Origin: Tubiluchus corallicola
Taxonomy: Eukaryota; Priapulida; Priapulimorpha; Priapulimorphida; Tubiluchidae
NCBI GenBank assembly: GCA_030141605.1
Contig: JAQGDQ010002393.1
Span: 64,001-128,000, forward strand
Length of the DNA: 64,000 nt
Direction of reading: 5' to 3'
The notes below the pieces were generated by a model. The model had not been told where the DNA came from. It made no database searches and worked only from the letters and a program-made list of their open reading frames with translations. Shown in pieces: positions 39,186-49,032 of this stretch. Within the stretch, counting starts at the first letter, position 1. Each line of letters begins with the position of its first letter. The translations under genes and the position numbers were made by a program.

Positions 39186-40439
39186 CTAAGGTGTTATTGG
39201 TTTGTTCATCATATTATAATTATTGTTCAATTGTGCAGCTGCATCTATGGTGAAAACTCCATTGGTTACAATTTCTTCTCCTATGGCAAGCCCACTATTT
39301 ATAATGTAAGAGTTGCCAAGTGTTTCGCCTAACTCTACTTCTCTTATTTCAAAAGTAGGCATTTTCTTATCAGGTATCTTTATATAGACTATTGAGCGTT
39401 TTCCTGTCCAAAGAAGAGCTGTTTTAGGGATAATAATGTATCTATCTTTGTGAGATAGATTTGAAGTTAATTTTCCATTAACAAACATTTCTGGCTTTAA
39501 TAAATTATTAGGATTGTGTATATCTATTCTTACTGATGTAGTTCTTTTTTGACTGTCAATAGTAGGGTCAATGAAACTTACTTTTCCCACAAATTTTTTG
39601 GAAGGTGCAGCACTTGCTGTAAATTCTATTTTGTCGCCTAATTTTATAAATGGTAGGTCTTTTTCATATGCGTCAAAAACTACCCACAGTTGCTCCAAAT
39701 TGGTAATATGAAAAAGTATATCCCCAACATTTACATAGTCGCCTACATTGACCATTTTATGAGTAACGACTCCTGATGCATCTGCCACTATCTCAAAGCT
39801 TTCTTGTATTTCTTTTGTTTGCATTATTGTATTGATTTGTGCTTCCGTTAGTTTCCATTGTTTGAGTTTGTTTATTACTGTTTGGAATATTTCGGGATAA
39901 GTATCTTTATTTTCTAAGGCTTCAATCAATTCTTGTTGTGCTACTATAAGATTAGGGCTATATATATAGGCAAGTTTTTGTCCTTGTTTTACTTTTTCTC
40001 CTTCAAAAGATATGAACAGTTTATCTATTCTCCCTGCAAAGTGTATGGCTTGAGTATATATCTGTCTTTCATCTACTTCTATTTTGCCTTGTAGGTATAT
40101 CTCTTTTTGGGCTTTGGAGTATTGTAGGGTAGTAGTTTGTATGTTGGCAAGTTGTATCGCTTCTTTATCTAACTCTATTTGAGAAGGGTTTTTCGTTCTT
40201 TTAGGAGTTTTTAAGGGTATTAAGTTCATTCCACATATGGGACACTTGCCCTTTTCTGGTAGTTTTATACTGGGGTGCATTGAGCAAGTCCACCATTGGG
40301 TGCTTTCTTCGTGTTGATGATGTGCAGGCGTAGTTGCGACCTGTTGCTTGCCTCCAAAGATAAACCACCCAAGAAAGATACCTACAATGAGGATTAGGAT
40401 GTAGGTAATTGCTTTGTTTTTTTTTATTATCTTTTTCAT
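39186..40439 (-). CDS. cusB: RND efflux periplasmic adaptor, CusB type
   Basis: This membrane-fusion protein links the CusA pump to the TolC-like exit duct in the periplasm. It has 417 residues with one N-terminal membrane helix (about 10-29), a His-rich stretch (HHQHEE, about 40-45), and a heavy-metal-binding domain: WTCSMHPSIKLPEKGKCPIC (about 50-69, Cys52, Met54, His55, Cys66, Cys69). The barrel-sandwich hairpin domains follow (GRIDKLFISFEGEKVKQGQKL and VADASGVVTHKMVNVGDYV). The metal-binding domain and Met/His residues point to Cu(I)/Ag(I). It is the last gene of the four-gene metal operon, 51 bases after the tolC-like gene. Confidence 0.9.
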   Translation of the reverse strand: MKKIIKKNKAITYILILIVGIFLGWFIFGGKQQVATTPAHHQHEESTQWWTCSMHPSIKLPEKGKCPICGMNLIPLKTPKRTKNPSQIELDKEAIQLANIQTTTLQYSKAQKEIYLQGKIEVDERQIYTQAIHFAGRIDKLFISFEGEKVKQGQKLAYIYSPNLIVAQQELIEALENKDTYPEIFQTVINKLKQWKLTEAQINTIMQTKEIQESFEIVADASGVVTHKMVNVGDYVNVGDILFHITNLEQLWVVFDAYEKDLPFIKLGDKIEFTASAAPSKKFVGKVSFIDPTIDSQKRTTSVRIDIHNPNNLLKPEMFVNGKLTSNLSHKDRYIIIPKTALLWTGKRSIVYIKIPDKKMPTFEIREVELGETLGNSYIINSGLAIGEEIVTNGVFTIDAAAQLNNNYNMMNKPITP

Positions 40440-40490
40440 ATCTAAATGTATTTTATGTTTTATGTTCTTTGTGTTGCTACGTTATATTTT

Positions 40491-41705
40491 TTAGTTCTTG
40501 GTTAAGTAGTTCATATTTGCAATGGCTTTGTGGAGTTCTGTGGTGGCTTTACTTAAATCTATTTGATAAGTAAGCAATGTTTCGTACCATTTTATAAGGT
40601 TTTCTATGTCATTGTCTGATGCAAAGTATTCTACTTGCACAATACTCAAAGCTTGTTGGGTTTTGATTAGTAAGGTTTGATAAAGTTTTATATCGTTTTG
40701 TGCTGTGTTGTATTGCTCCTTAGCTATTTGATATTGTAGTAACAAATCGTTCTTTGTTTCTTGTGCTTTTATTATAGCTTTTTCTTTTTGCAATGTAGCT
40801 TGTTTTACTTTTGCTTTATTTTTTTTGAAATATATGGGTAGTGATATACTTACCATTGGCATTATTGCATTTTCGCCTCCTACATTTTCGTCCTTGCTAA
40901 TAAAAGCATAATCCAAGCCTATTCCCAGCATTGGTTTGTTGCTGCGATGTGTGGCTTTCAGTTTATGCTCCATTGCTTCTACTTGTTTTTTTGCACTGTT
41001 GAGTTCATTGTGCTGAGCAATAGTAGATAAAAAGATGGTATCACTTACTGCAGACAATGTATCTACTATATATATGGATGCTTTTTCATCTCTGTTGAGT
41101 GCAAGGTTGAATTTTGTAGTTGCCACTTGTTTTTGACTGTTGAGAGTTTTTATTTTATTTTTTAGTTTGTCGATTGCCATTTGCACTTCTAACACATCCA
41201 CAAGACTTGAATTGTTGTTTTGAAGTTTAGTAGTTATTTGGTTTTCCAATGTTTTAAGAAGGAGTGTTTGCTGTTTGATAAGGTCTATGTTCTTTTGTAT
41301 AAAGTATAACTCATACCAGTTGTTCTTTATTTCTCTAACAAGGTCTTTTTGTTCCGACAAGTACTTTTCATATAAGGCTTCTGTTTCTGCTTGGCTGTGT
41401 TTTTTGTGAGCTTTTAATGTGCCAAACCAGGGGATGGGCTGCATTGCCGATATTTTAGCGTCTTGCGAGCCTTGTTTTGTCTCTATGGGTGTAATGGCGT
41501 AGCCTACTGATAGTGTAGGCTCTGGCAAAGTCTTGGAAATTTGTATTTGCTCTTTGGCAGCTTCATAGGCTTTATGCTGTGCTTGTAGGTGTGGGTTGTT
41601 TTCTATGGCTATGTTTATGTAGTGTTGCAAACTGTCGTTATTAGTTTGTGCTAATAAGACGATGGATAAAAACCAAAGTAGTATTGTGAGTTTGTGTGTT
41701 TTCAT
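40491..41705 (-). CDS. cusC: TolC-family outer-membrane efflux protein, CusC type
   Basis: This outer-membrane duct of the metal efflux complex has 404 residues. A signal peptide ends near residue 20 (LLAQT). The rest is the repeated TolC pattern of long amphipathic helices: NIAIENNPHLQAQHKAYEAAKEQ near the N-terminus, PEPTLSVGYA, and a second half with VSISLPIYFKKNKAKVKQATLQKEK (in parts). It belongs to the short TolC-like proteins that Bacteroidota place between czcA/cusA and cusB. It has no lipobox. Spacings are 69 bases to cusA and 51 to cusB. Confidence 0.88.
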   Translation of the reverse strand: MKTHKLTILLWFLSIVLLAQTNNDSLQHYINIAIENNPHLQAQHKAYEAAKEQIQISKTLPEPTLSVGYAITPIETKQGSQDAKISAMQPIPWFGTLKAHKKHSQAETEALYEKYLSEQKDLVREIKNNWYELYFIQKNIDLIKQQTLLLKTLENQITTKLQNNNSSLVDVLEVQMAIDKLKNKIKTLNSQKQVATTKFNLALNRDEKASIYIVDTLSAVSDTIFLSTIAQHNELNSAKKQVEAMEHKLKATHRSNKPMLGIGLDYAFISKDENVGGENAIMPMVSISLPIYFKKNKAKVKQATLQKEKAIIKAQETKNDLLLQYQIAKEQYNTAQNDIKLYQTLLIKTQQALSIVQVEYFASDNDIENLIKWYETLLTYQIDLSKATTELHKAIANMNYLTKN

Positions 41706-41774
41706 CTTTTATTGTTTAATATTTCTTTTTCCTTTCGTTCGCTTCGGGCTTAATGCTTTTTTTATTAGGTGGTT

Positions 41775-44700
41775 TCATTTCTTTTTCATTTTATATTCTT
41801 GCCATTGGCAGTAGAGTAGGGGTATTACAAATAATGTGATAATCTCAAATATCATTCCACCAAAAATAGGTATTGCCATAGGTATCATTATGTCTGCTCC
41901 TCGCCCTGTGGAAGTAAGAATAGGAAGCAATGCCAGTAATGTGGTGGCTGTGGTCATTAGGCAGGGACGTATTCTTTTGTTTCCTGCTTCTATTACTGAT
42001 GTATGTATTTCTTGGATTGTCTGAGGTTTGTTTTTTTCAAAGGTTTGGTCTAAATAGGTTGTCATTATCACTCCATCATCAGTAGCTATTCCAAAAAGAG
42101 CAATAAATCCTACCCACACTGCTACACTCAAATATATTTCCTTTATTTGTAATAACTCTCGGAAGTTGATACCGAAGATGGAAAAATTCAAAAAATAAGG
42201 TTGTCCATAGAGCCATATCAAAATGAAACCACCTGCAAAGGCAACTAAAATACCACTAAATACCATTAAGGTAGTAGGTATTTTTTTGAATTGTAGGTAG
42301 AGTATTAGAAAAATGATAATAAAAACCACAGGAATAACAAGTGATAGGCGTTTGTTAGCTCTTATTTGGTTTTCGTAGTTACCCGTAAATTGATAAGATA
42401 TCCCATTAGGAACTTCAAGCTGGTTGTTGTTTATTTGAGTTTGTAGATAGGATTGTGCATTATTCACCACATTTACCTCAGAGTATCCTTGTTCTTTATC
42501 AAATATAACATACCCTACCAAGAAAGTATTCTCACTCTTGATACTTTGAGCTCCTTGTTTATATTTTATGCTTGCCAGTTCATTCAGCGGTACAGATATC
42601 CCCACATTAGTAGGTATTAATATTTTTTCAAGCATTTCGGGAGTATCTCTAAACTCACGGGCGTAACGCACACGTATAGGGTAGCGCTCTCTTCCCTCTA
42701 CTGTACTACCCAGTTTGATACCGCCTACTGCAATAGATATATGATGTTGAAGGTCATTGACATTCAAGCCATATCTGGCAATAGATGCTCTGTTGAGATG
42801 TATTTCTATATAAGGTTTTCCCACTATCCTATCAGCAAATACAGAGGCTTTTTTTACACCTTTTACATTTCTTAGTTGTTGTTCTAATTCTAAACCGAAC
42901 TGCTCCATCTTTTTGAGGTCATCACCCAATATCTTTATACCCATAGATGCCCTCATTCCTGTTTGCAACATTACAAGGCGAGTTTCTATTGGTTGTAGTT
43001 TTGGGGCAGATGTAACGCCTGTTATTTGCGTGCTGTTTTGTATTTCTTTCCAGATATCATCAGACGATTTTATATGTTTTCTCCACTGTCGGTAAAATTT
43101 TCCTTTAGGGTCTTCTACAAGCTCACCATTAGCATCTTTTACATAATTTCCCTGCTCATTTACGGCAAATCTCAATCTTTTGCCTCTATCATCAGTAATG
43201 TATTCTGTTTTGTAGTTGATAACATTTTCATACATTGAAATAGGTGCAGGGTCTAATGAGGAGTTCACTCTACCCAGTTTTCCTACCACACTTTCTATTT
43301 CAGGTATGGAAGCCACTGCTATATCTAGTTGTTTTAATACTCTTTTGTTCTCCTCTATCCCTGCATTGGGCATTGAGGTAGGCATCAAAAGAAATGACCC
43401 TTCATCTAAGGCAGGCATAAACTCTTTGCCTACTCCTGCAAAATTTTGCTCTAAATACTGCCAAGTAGTTGTGTTGCGAATGTTTAACCCTGCGAGGTCA
43501 AATGTGCGAGGAATGAAACCAAATACATTGTTCCACCCCAACCATACTGTTAATCCCCCAATAATGATAAATGTAGGGACACTCAAAGCAATTTTTTTGT
43601 TGATTAAAACATATTGTAAAATAAGTTTATAATACTTGATGAACAGTAAAAATGAACCAAGTAGCAAGACAATGTTGATACAGACAAATACATAGTTGGA
43701 AAATATAGTTTTAGAGGCTCCCAGAGGCAACCATTCTCTTGCCAATAAATAAGTTATTGCAAGAGCAACAAGGCCAATGTTGGTTATTTTATGATAAGGT
43801 TTGAATAGGGAATAATACTGTCCTGCTATGTTAGCAACACCAAGAATAAGTGCCAACACGCCAAGAGCAATGCTATAATTAATACTGATGTATAAGCTAA
43901 GAGGTATAAGAAAAATATTAAGCAATATTTTTATTTTTCTTCTTTTCACTTTCCATTTGAATAGGAAGTAAGCAAGTGTGGGCAATATGGTTATAGCTAT
44001 AAGCAAGGTTGCTAGTAATACGTAGGTTTTAGTAAAGGCTAGGGGACGAAATAATTTGCCTTCGGCGGCTTGCATTGTGAAAACAGGTATAAAGCTGACA
44101 ATGGTAGTGAGTGTTGCAGTAACAACGGCTGGAGTTACCTCAGTAATAGCTTTGTATATGGTGTGGAGTAGGGTAGGAGTTTTGTTTTCTTTGATGTGTC
44201 TTATGATGTTTTCGGAGATAACTATACCTATATCTACCAGAGTGCCTATAGCTATGGCTATACCTGACAAAGCTACTATGTTAGCATCTACCTGTGTGTG
44301 TTTCATAACAATGAAACAGCTCAGCACGGCAATGGGTATGAGTGAGGAAATTAGTAGACTTGCTTGTAGGTTCATCACCATAATGATAATGACAATAGCA
44401 GTAATAATCATTTCAAGTGTAAGAGCTTCTTCTAATGTTCCAAGGGTTTCATTGATAAGTACCGTTCTGTCGTAAAAAGGAACAATGTTTACTTTTGATA
44501 TTCTACCATCGGGCAACTGTTTGGAAGGTAAACTTTGAGCAATTTCTTTTATTTTGTTCTTTACGTTGCTGACAACCTGCAAGGGATTGGCTCCGTAACG
44601 AGCCACTACTACTCCGCCTACTACTTCTGCTCCTGCTTTGTCTAATACTCCTCTCCGTTCGGCAGGTCCATAGTTTACCATAGCCACATCCTTTACACGT

Positions 44701-45521
44701 ATAGGGGTTTTATTTCTTACTGCTACTACTGCTTGCTCTATATCTTCCAGTTGTTTTACATAGCCGATACCTCTTACAAAATACTCTACTTGGTTGATTT
44801 CTATGGTTCTAGCTCCTATGTCCGAATTAGAATTTTTTACGGCATTGGCTATTTGCATAATATCTACTTTGTGGGCTTGCATAGCATTAGGGTCTACATC
44901 TATTTGATATTCTTTGACAAAACCCCCGATAGATGCTACTTCGGATACGCCTTGTGCAGAAGATAGTGCATAGCGGACTTGAAAATCTTGTATTGTTCGT
45001 AATTCGTGTAGGTCCCATCCTCCCGTAACATTACCTTGTGTGTCTTCACCTTCAAGTGTATACCAAAATATCTGTCCAAGAGCAGTGGCGTCAGGGCCTA
45101 AAGCAGGCTGTGTACCGTCTGGTAGAAGGTTGGCAGGTAGTGAATTTAGTTTCTCTAATATACGGGAACGACTCTGGTAAAAGTCCATATCATCTTCAAA
45201 TATGATATAGATACTAGAAAAACCAAACATAGAGTTGCTACGTATGGTTTTCACACCGGGTATTCCAAGCAGTGAGGTAGATAGTGGATAACTTATTTGG
45301 TCTTCTATGTCCTGTGGTGAACGTCCGTCCCATTGAGTAAAAACTATTTGCTGGTTTTCACCTATATCAGGTATGGCATCTACAGGTACAGGAGATTGTG
45401 GCAATCCTGCTACTTCCCACCTAAATGGAGAGGTAATAATGCCCCAAATGATAAGTGTAGATAATAGGACGACTGTAATAAGCCTGTTTTCTAAAAAGAA
45501 TTTAATAATGTTATTTATCAT
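41775..45521 (-). CDS. cusA: CusA/CzcA-family heavy-metal RND efflux pump
   Basis: This proton-driven inner-membrane pump has 1248 residues, longer than E. coli CusA (1047). The extra length is a membrane-rich insertion at about 520-660 (segments ILLNIFLIPLSLYISINYSI, IALGVLALILGVANIAGQYY and others), a known trait of Bacteroidota CusA. Family hallmarks include DAIPDIGENQQIVFTQWDGRSPQDIEDQ (in parts, about 48-75), GLATDDGV-like GIATDDGVIMTTYL near the C-terminus, and DEGSFLLMPTSMPNAGIEENK (in parts). Several Met residues occur around the porter domain (MPTSMP, TGMRASMG), which fits Cu/Ag. Final specificity cannot be fixed from sequence. Confidence 0.92.
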   Translation of the reverse strand: MINNIIKFFLENRLITVVLLSTLIIWGIITSPFRWEVAGLPQSPVPVDAIPDIGENQQIVFTQWDGRSPQDIEDQISYPLSTSLLGIPGVKTIRSNSMFGFSSIYIIFEDDMDFYQSRSRILEKLNSLPANLLPDGTQPALGPDATALGQIFWYTLEGEDTQGNVTGGWDLHELRTIQDFQVRYALSSAQGVSEVASIGGFVKEYQIDVDPNAMQAHKVDIMQIANAVKNSNSDIGARTIEINQVEYFVRGIGYVKQLEDIEQAVVAVRNKTPIRVKDVAMVNYGPAERRGVLDKAGAEVVGGVVVARYGANPLQVVSNVKNKIKEIAQSLPSKQLPDGRISKVNIVPFYDRTVLINETLGTLEEALTLEMIITAIVIIIMVMNLQASLLISSLIPIAVLSCFIVMKHTQVDANIVALSGIAIAIGTLVDIGIVISENIIRHIKENKTPTLLHTIYKAITEVTPAVVTATLTTIVSFIPVFTMQAAEGKLFRPLAFTKTYVLLATLLIAITILPTLAYFLFKWKVKRRKIKILLNIFLIPLSLYISINYSIALGVLALILGVANIAGQYYSLFKPYHKITNIGLVALAITYLLAREWLPLGASKTIFSNYVFVCINIVLLLGSFLLFIKYYKLILQYVLINKKIALSVPTFIIIGGLTVWLGWNNVFGFIPRTFDLAGLNIRNTTTWQYLEQNFAGVGKEFMPALDEGSFLLMPTSMPNAGIEENKRVLKQLDIAVASIPEIESVVGKLGRVNSSLDPAPISMYENVINYKTEYITDDRGKRLRFAVNEQGNYVKDANGELVEDPKGKFYRQWRKHIKSSDDIWKEIQNSTQITGVTSAPKLQPIETRLVMLQTGMRASMGIKILGDDLKKMEQFGLELEQQLRNVKGVKKASVFADRIVGKPYIEIHLNRASIARYGLNVNDLQHHISIAVGGIKLGSTVEGRERYPIRVRYAREFRDTPEMLEKILIPTNVGISVPLNELASIKYKQGAQSIKSENTFLVGYVIFDKEQGYSEVNVVNNAQSYLQTQINNNQLEVPNGISYQFTGNYENQIRANKRLSLVIPVVFIIIFLILYLQFKKIPTTLMVFSGILVAFAGGFILIWLYGQPYFLNFSIFGINFRELLQIKEIYLSVAVWVGFIALFGIATDDGVIMTTYLDQTFEKNKPQTIQEIHTSVIEAGNKRIRPCLMTTATTLLALLPILTSTGRGADIMIPMAIPIFGGMIFEIITLFVIPLLYCQWQEYKMKKK

Positions 45522-45641
45522 TTCTTTTTCTTTAAAATATGGTAATAATCAGTTTTTTAACCTGTAATTGATGCTACATTGGCTAAATATAACTACTTGA
45601 TTAAGAATAAAGAACCTTTATATTAAAAAAGAAAAAGAATA

Positions 45642-46004
45642 TTAACAGCGAAAATTTTGCAAAAGAATGGAAAGTTTCGGAGGGGAGTGATAGTAATTAG
45701 TAAAACTGTATTGAGTACTAATAATGTTTTGCTTTTTAGATAAGAGATAATTAGAGTAGGGTGGAAGTGAAAGAGAAGTAATATTAATGTGAGAGTAATT
45801 GGTAGCAAGAAAATCATCTGCTAATTTTAGCTCTATGTTTTTGTTATCGCAGCATTTACAAGATGATTCGCAGCAGGATTTTGCTTCTCCTATTATTGAA
45901 ATAGAGTAAAGTTCTCCTTTAGAATAATGTGCATTAACATTAATTCCCGCATAGGAAATTAATAAAAAAAATGCTATGATTATATATGTAATCTTTTTAA
46001 ACAT
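45642..46004 (-). CDS. small secreted Cys-rich protein of HYC_CC_PP type
   Basis: This predicted periplasmic protein has 120 residues. A signal peptide covers about 1-25. The mature part has a Cys cluster (Cys44, Cys45, Cys49, Cys51, Cys52 in SCCESSCKCC), a conserved PP near the end (YYHSPPK, about 104-110) and a final Cys120. This is the pattern of the HYC_CC_PP small proteins found at the head of cus/czc operons in Bacteroidota. In this copy the HYC motif reads HYS (26-28), so its Cys is missing. A role as a metal-binding or metal-sensing accessory is inferred from position: it is the first gene of the operon, 120 bases before cusA and directly behind the promoter. Confidence 0.72.
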   Translation of the reverse strand: MFKKITYIIIAFFLLISYAGINVNAHYSKGELYSISIIGEAKSCCESSCKCCDNKNIELKLADDFLATNYSHINITSLSLPPYSNYLLSKKQNIISTQYSFTNYYHSPPKLSILLQNFRC

Positions 46005-46033
46005 TTATTCTTAAATAAAGTTACCCCTTAATA

Positions 46034-46064
46034 CAAATATAGCATTATTTTTCTTAAAAGCAAA
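46034..46064 (-). promoter_or_regulatory. Bacteroidota-type promoter of the metal-efflux operon
   Basis: On the minus strand TTTG (46061-46064) and TATATTTG (46034-46041) are 19 bases apart, an excellent match to the consensus, 29 bases before the start of the small Cys-rich protein gene. No clear inverted-repeat operator is seen around it. Confidence 0.75.
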
Positions 46065-46167
46065 GATTATACAAAGATCATTTGAAAAAATAATCAGAAC
46101 TATTAAAAGATTAATAGCAAATTATATACGGGTGTATGTTTCTTATTATAATTTGAATAGGGCATTT

Positions 46168-47115
46168 TTACTTTATACGCAACATTCTTTCTATTGGTTT
46201 GTAGGCTTTTTTAGCAATAGCTTCAGTTACTTTTATTTCATTTTCTTTTTCTAATAGGGTAGTATATAGGCTTTCTAAGTTTATCATTTTCATATACTTA
46301 CACACGGCTTCCTGATAAGCAGGATAGAATTTTTTTTTGGGATTATCTTTTCTCAGCCTGTGCAGTATGCCTGTTTCTGTAGCTATTACAAATTCTTTAG
46401 AGGTTGATTGTCTTGCGTATTTCATCATCCCTTCTGTAGAACATATTTTTACCATACGTCTTTTTTCAGGGGGCATATTAATTGTTTTAGCAAGGCAAGA
46501 AGTAGAACAACCACATTCAGGGTGTATCAAAAATTCTGCATCAACAAGTTTTTCTTGCATTTTGCTTATTTGTGTATCATCTATCTCGTCGTGAACATGA
46601 CATGCTCCATTCCATATCTTCATAGTTCTACCTGTCATTTTTTTCACATATTGTCCAAGGTGTTTATCAGGTAAAAACAATATCATTTTATTTTTAGGAA
46701 TAGCGTTAACTACTTTTACTGCATTAGAAGATGTACAACAATAGTCTGTTTCTGCCTTAACTTCTGCAGAAGTATTGATATAAGATACGACTACAGCACC
46801 GGGGTGCTTTGCTTTCCATTTTTTTAATTGGTCAGCGGTAATAGTTTCTGCCAAGGAGCATCCTGCATTTAGGTTGGGCAGTAATACTTTTTTATTGGGT
46901 GAGATGATAGAGGCTGTTTCTGCCATAAAGTGTACTCCGCAAAATACAATTATGTCTGCTTTAGAGTCTGCTGCTTGTTGAGATAAGCCTAATGAGTCTC
47001 CTGTAAAATCAGCTATATCTTGTATTTCTGGCAACTGGTAATTGTGTGCTAATATAATAGCATTTTTCTGCTTCTTTAAGGCTTTTATCTCCGTAATCAA
47101 ATCTTCTTGTTTCAT
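46168..47115 (-). CDS. nadA: quinolinate synthase A
   Basis: This 4Fe-4S enzyme condenses iminoaspartate with dihydroxyacetone phosphate to quinolinate in NAD synthesis. It has 315 residues. Three Cys that fit the cluster ligands are Cys86 (LNAGCSLAE), Cys172 (GACHVH) and Cys272 (AVCKYMK); HPECGCSTSC (about 198-207) is also a conserved block. Start motifs are ILAHNYQLPEIQDIADFTGDS (in parts). It follows rho by 36 bases in the same direction, and its partners nadB and nadC lie about 5 kb further on, also on the minus strand. Confidence 0.95.
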   Translation of the reverse strand: MKQEDLITEIKALKKQKNAIILAHNYQLPEIQDIADFTGDSLGLSQQAADSKADIIVFCGVHFMAETASIISPNKKVLLPNLNAGCSLAETITADQLKKWKAKHPGAVVVSYINTSAEVKAETDYCCTSSNAVKVVNAIPKNKMILFLPDKHLGQYVKKMTGRTMKIWNGACHVHDEIDDTQISKMQEKLVDAEFLIHPECGCSTSCLAKTINMPPEKRRMVKICSTEGMMKYARQSTSKEFVIATETGILHRLRKDNPKKKFYPAYQEAVCKYMKMINLESLYTTLLEKENEIKVTEAIAKKAYKPIERMLRIK

Positions 47116-47151
47116 TCAAATAGAAGTTTTTTTATACGTGTTTTTTCACAA

Positions 47152-48744
47152 TTAATCGTCGTTCATTGAAATAAGGAACTCTTCATTAGTTTGTGTATTT
47201 TTCATACGTTCTTTTAAGAATTCCATCGCTTCAGTAGCATTCATATCTGCAAGGTAGTTTCTAAGTATCCAAATACGGTTAAGTGCATCTTTGTTGAGTA
47301 ATAAATCTTCCCTTCGTGTGCTGGATAATGTAATATCTACCGCAGGATATATTCTTCTATTAGATAATTTTCTATCTAATTGCAATTCCATATTACCTGT
47401 ACCTTTAAACTCTTCAAATATAACTTCATCCATTTTAGAGCCTGTTTCTGTAAGAGCTGTGGCAAGTATAGTAAGTGAGCCACCATTCTCTATATTTCTT
47501 GCGGCTCCAAAGAAGCGTTTAGGTTTATGAAGAGCATTGGCATCTACCCCTCCTGACAATATTTTACCTGATGCAGGCGATACTGTATTATAGGCTCTTG
47601 CAAGGCGAGTGATGGAGTCTAATAATATTACTACATCGTGTCCGCATTCTACCATTCTTTTGGCTTTTTCTATTACCATATTAGCGACTTTCACGTGTTT
47701 CTCAGCAGGTTCATCAAAAGTAGATGATATAACTTCTGCATCTACGTTGCGAGCCATATCTGTAACTTCTTCAGGTCTTTCATCTATAAGTAATATAATA
47801 AGATAAACTTCAGGGTGGTTTTCTGCTATGGCGTTTGCAACTTCTTTTAGCAATACTGTTTTACCTGTTTTAGGCTGTGCTACTATCAATCCTCTTTGTC
47901 CTTTCCCAATAGGTGCGAAGAGATCTATAATTCGAGGAGACATTCTTTGTTTTACAGAATTGGGATTGACGATAGTAAATTTTTCTTCGGGAAAGAGGGG
48001 TACCAAGTAATCAAATGCCACTCTATCTTTCATTTCCTCTGCTTTTCTTCCATTGGCTTCCAAAACTTTGGTAAGTGGGAAGTATTTCTCTCCTTCTTTG
48101 GGGGGGCGAACTTCTCCAAGTATTACATCACCTGTTTTTAAGCCAAAGTATTTTATTTGAGATTGAGAAACATAAATATCATCAGGTGAATTAAGATAAT
48201 TATAGTATGCAGATCTAAGAAAACCATAGCCTTCAGGTAGTACTTCAAGGACTCCTTCTCCTGTTATAATTCCGTCAAACTCGGTAGGCTCTAAGTTTTC
48301 CTTTTGCTTATTTTGTTTGTAGTGCTGTTTTCCTTGTTGTCCTTTGTGTTGTTGTTTATTACTGTCACCACTATTGGTATTGATACGTTGTTTATTCATA
48401 TCATGTTTTTTTGGTTGATAAGTAGTAGGTTTTGGATTTGGTTTTTTATCTTCTTTCTTGATAGGTTGTTTATATGTTTCTTTTTGCTTAGGAGTTTCAG
48501 TTTTTGATATTTCTTTTACGGTTTCTCTTTTCTCTTTTACGGTTTCTCTTTTCTCTTTTACAGCTTCTCTTTTCTCTTTTACTGGCTTTGATTTTATGCT
48601 GGCTGCTGTAATTGCTTGTTTATCTAATATTTTATAAATAAGTTCTTGTCTTTTGTCGTTTTCTATTCTTTTTAGTCCAATTTCCTTAGCTATTTTTCTA
48701 AGCTCAGTAACGACCTTTTTTTCTAATTCTAGGATGTTATACAT
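47152..48744 (-). CDS. rho: transcription termination factor Rho
   Basis: This hexameric RNA helicase ends transcripts. It has 530 residues, longer than E. coli Rho (419), because of a low-complexity Lys/Glu/Gln-rich insert at about 50-150 between the N-terminal helical domain and the RNA-binding domain, as in many Bacteroidota. The core is normal: [21 protein letters not shown] (about 163-183), [22 protein letters not shown] (Walker A, about 277-298), [28 protein letters not shown] (Walker B and R loop) and [16 protein letters not shown] near the end. The insert contains in-frame 21-base repeats (separate entry). nadA follows after 36 bases. Confidence 0.96.
   Translation of the reverse strand: MYNILELEKKVVTELRKIAKEIGLKRIENDKRQELIYKILDKQAITAASIKSKPVKEKREAVKEKRETVKEKRETVKEISKTETPKQKETYKQPIKKEDKKPNPKPTTYQPKKHDMNKQRINTNSGDSNKQQHKGQQGKQHYKQNKQKENLEPTEFDGIITGEGVLEVLPEGYGFLRSAYYNYLNSPDDIYVSQSQIKYFGLKTGDVILGEVRPPKEGEKYFPLTKVLEANGRKAEEMKDRVAFDYLVPLFPEEKFTIVNPNSVKQRMSPRIIDLFAPIGKGQRGLIVAQPKTGKTVLLKEVANAIAENHPEVYLIILLIDERPEEVTDMARNVDAEVISSTFDEPAEKHVKVANMVIEKAKRMVECGHDVVILLDSITRLARAYNTVSPASGKILSGGVDANALHKPKRFFGAARNIENGGSLTILATALTETGSKMDEVIFEEFKGTGNMELQLDRKLSNRRIYPAVDITLSSTRREDLLLNKDALNRIWILRNYLADMNATEAMEFLKERMKNTQTNEEFLISMNDD
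48514..48590 (-). repeat. 21-base tandem repeats inside rho
   Basis: Three adjacent 21-base units lie at 48514-48534, 48535-48555 (identical to the first) and 48556-48576 (2 mismatches), followed by a partial unit. In the protein they give the 7-residue repeat KEKRE(T/A)V. Being a multiple of three, changes in copy number keep the frame. Confidence 0.85.
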
Positions 48745-49032
48745 AATTTAAAATAAGTTTTATAGTTTAAACAATTGTTATTGTCGTTAATATATATATA
48801 AATAATAAAAGCGAGATAATTTGTATATATAGTGGAATAATTAAATTTTTAAGAAATGAAAGAAGTATTTCAGGCAATAAAAGAAAGAAATAATAAGTTA
48901 TATTAATAAAAGTAGTAAACAAAAATCAAATTTAATTTTGGATAAAAAATTTAAATAGATACGCAAAGAAAAAACTAAAAAACCAAAAAACCAAAAATAT
49001 TTTAAGATTATTTATTTTAAAAATAATTTTTG

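Noticed and set aside
48514-48590. Repeats as a CRISPR array
   Set aside because: The units are directly adjacent without spacers and encode an in-frame heptad in Rho.
48856-48906. 16-codon ORF in the rho-rpoD spacer
   Set aside because: Too short, with no recognisable promoter or conservation that can be judged; the spacer is generally AT-rich.
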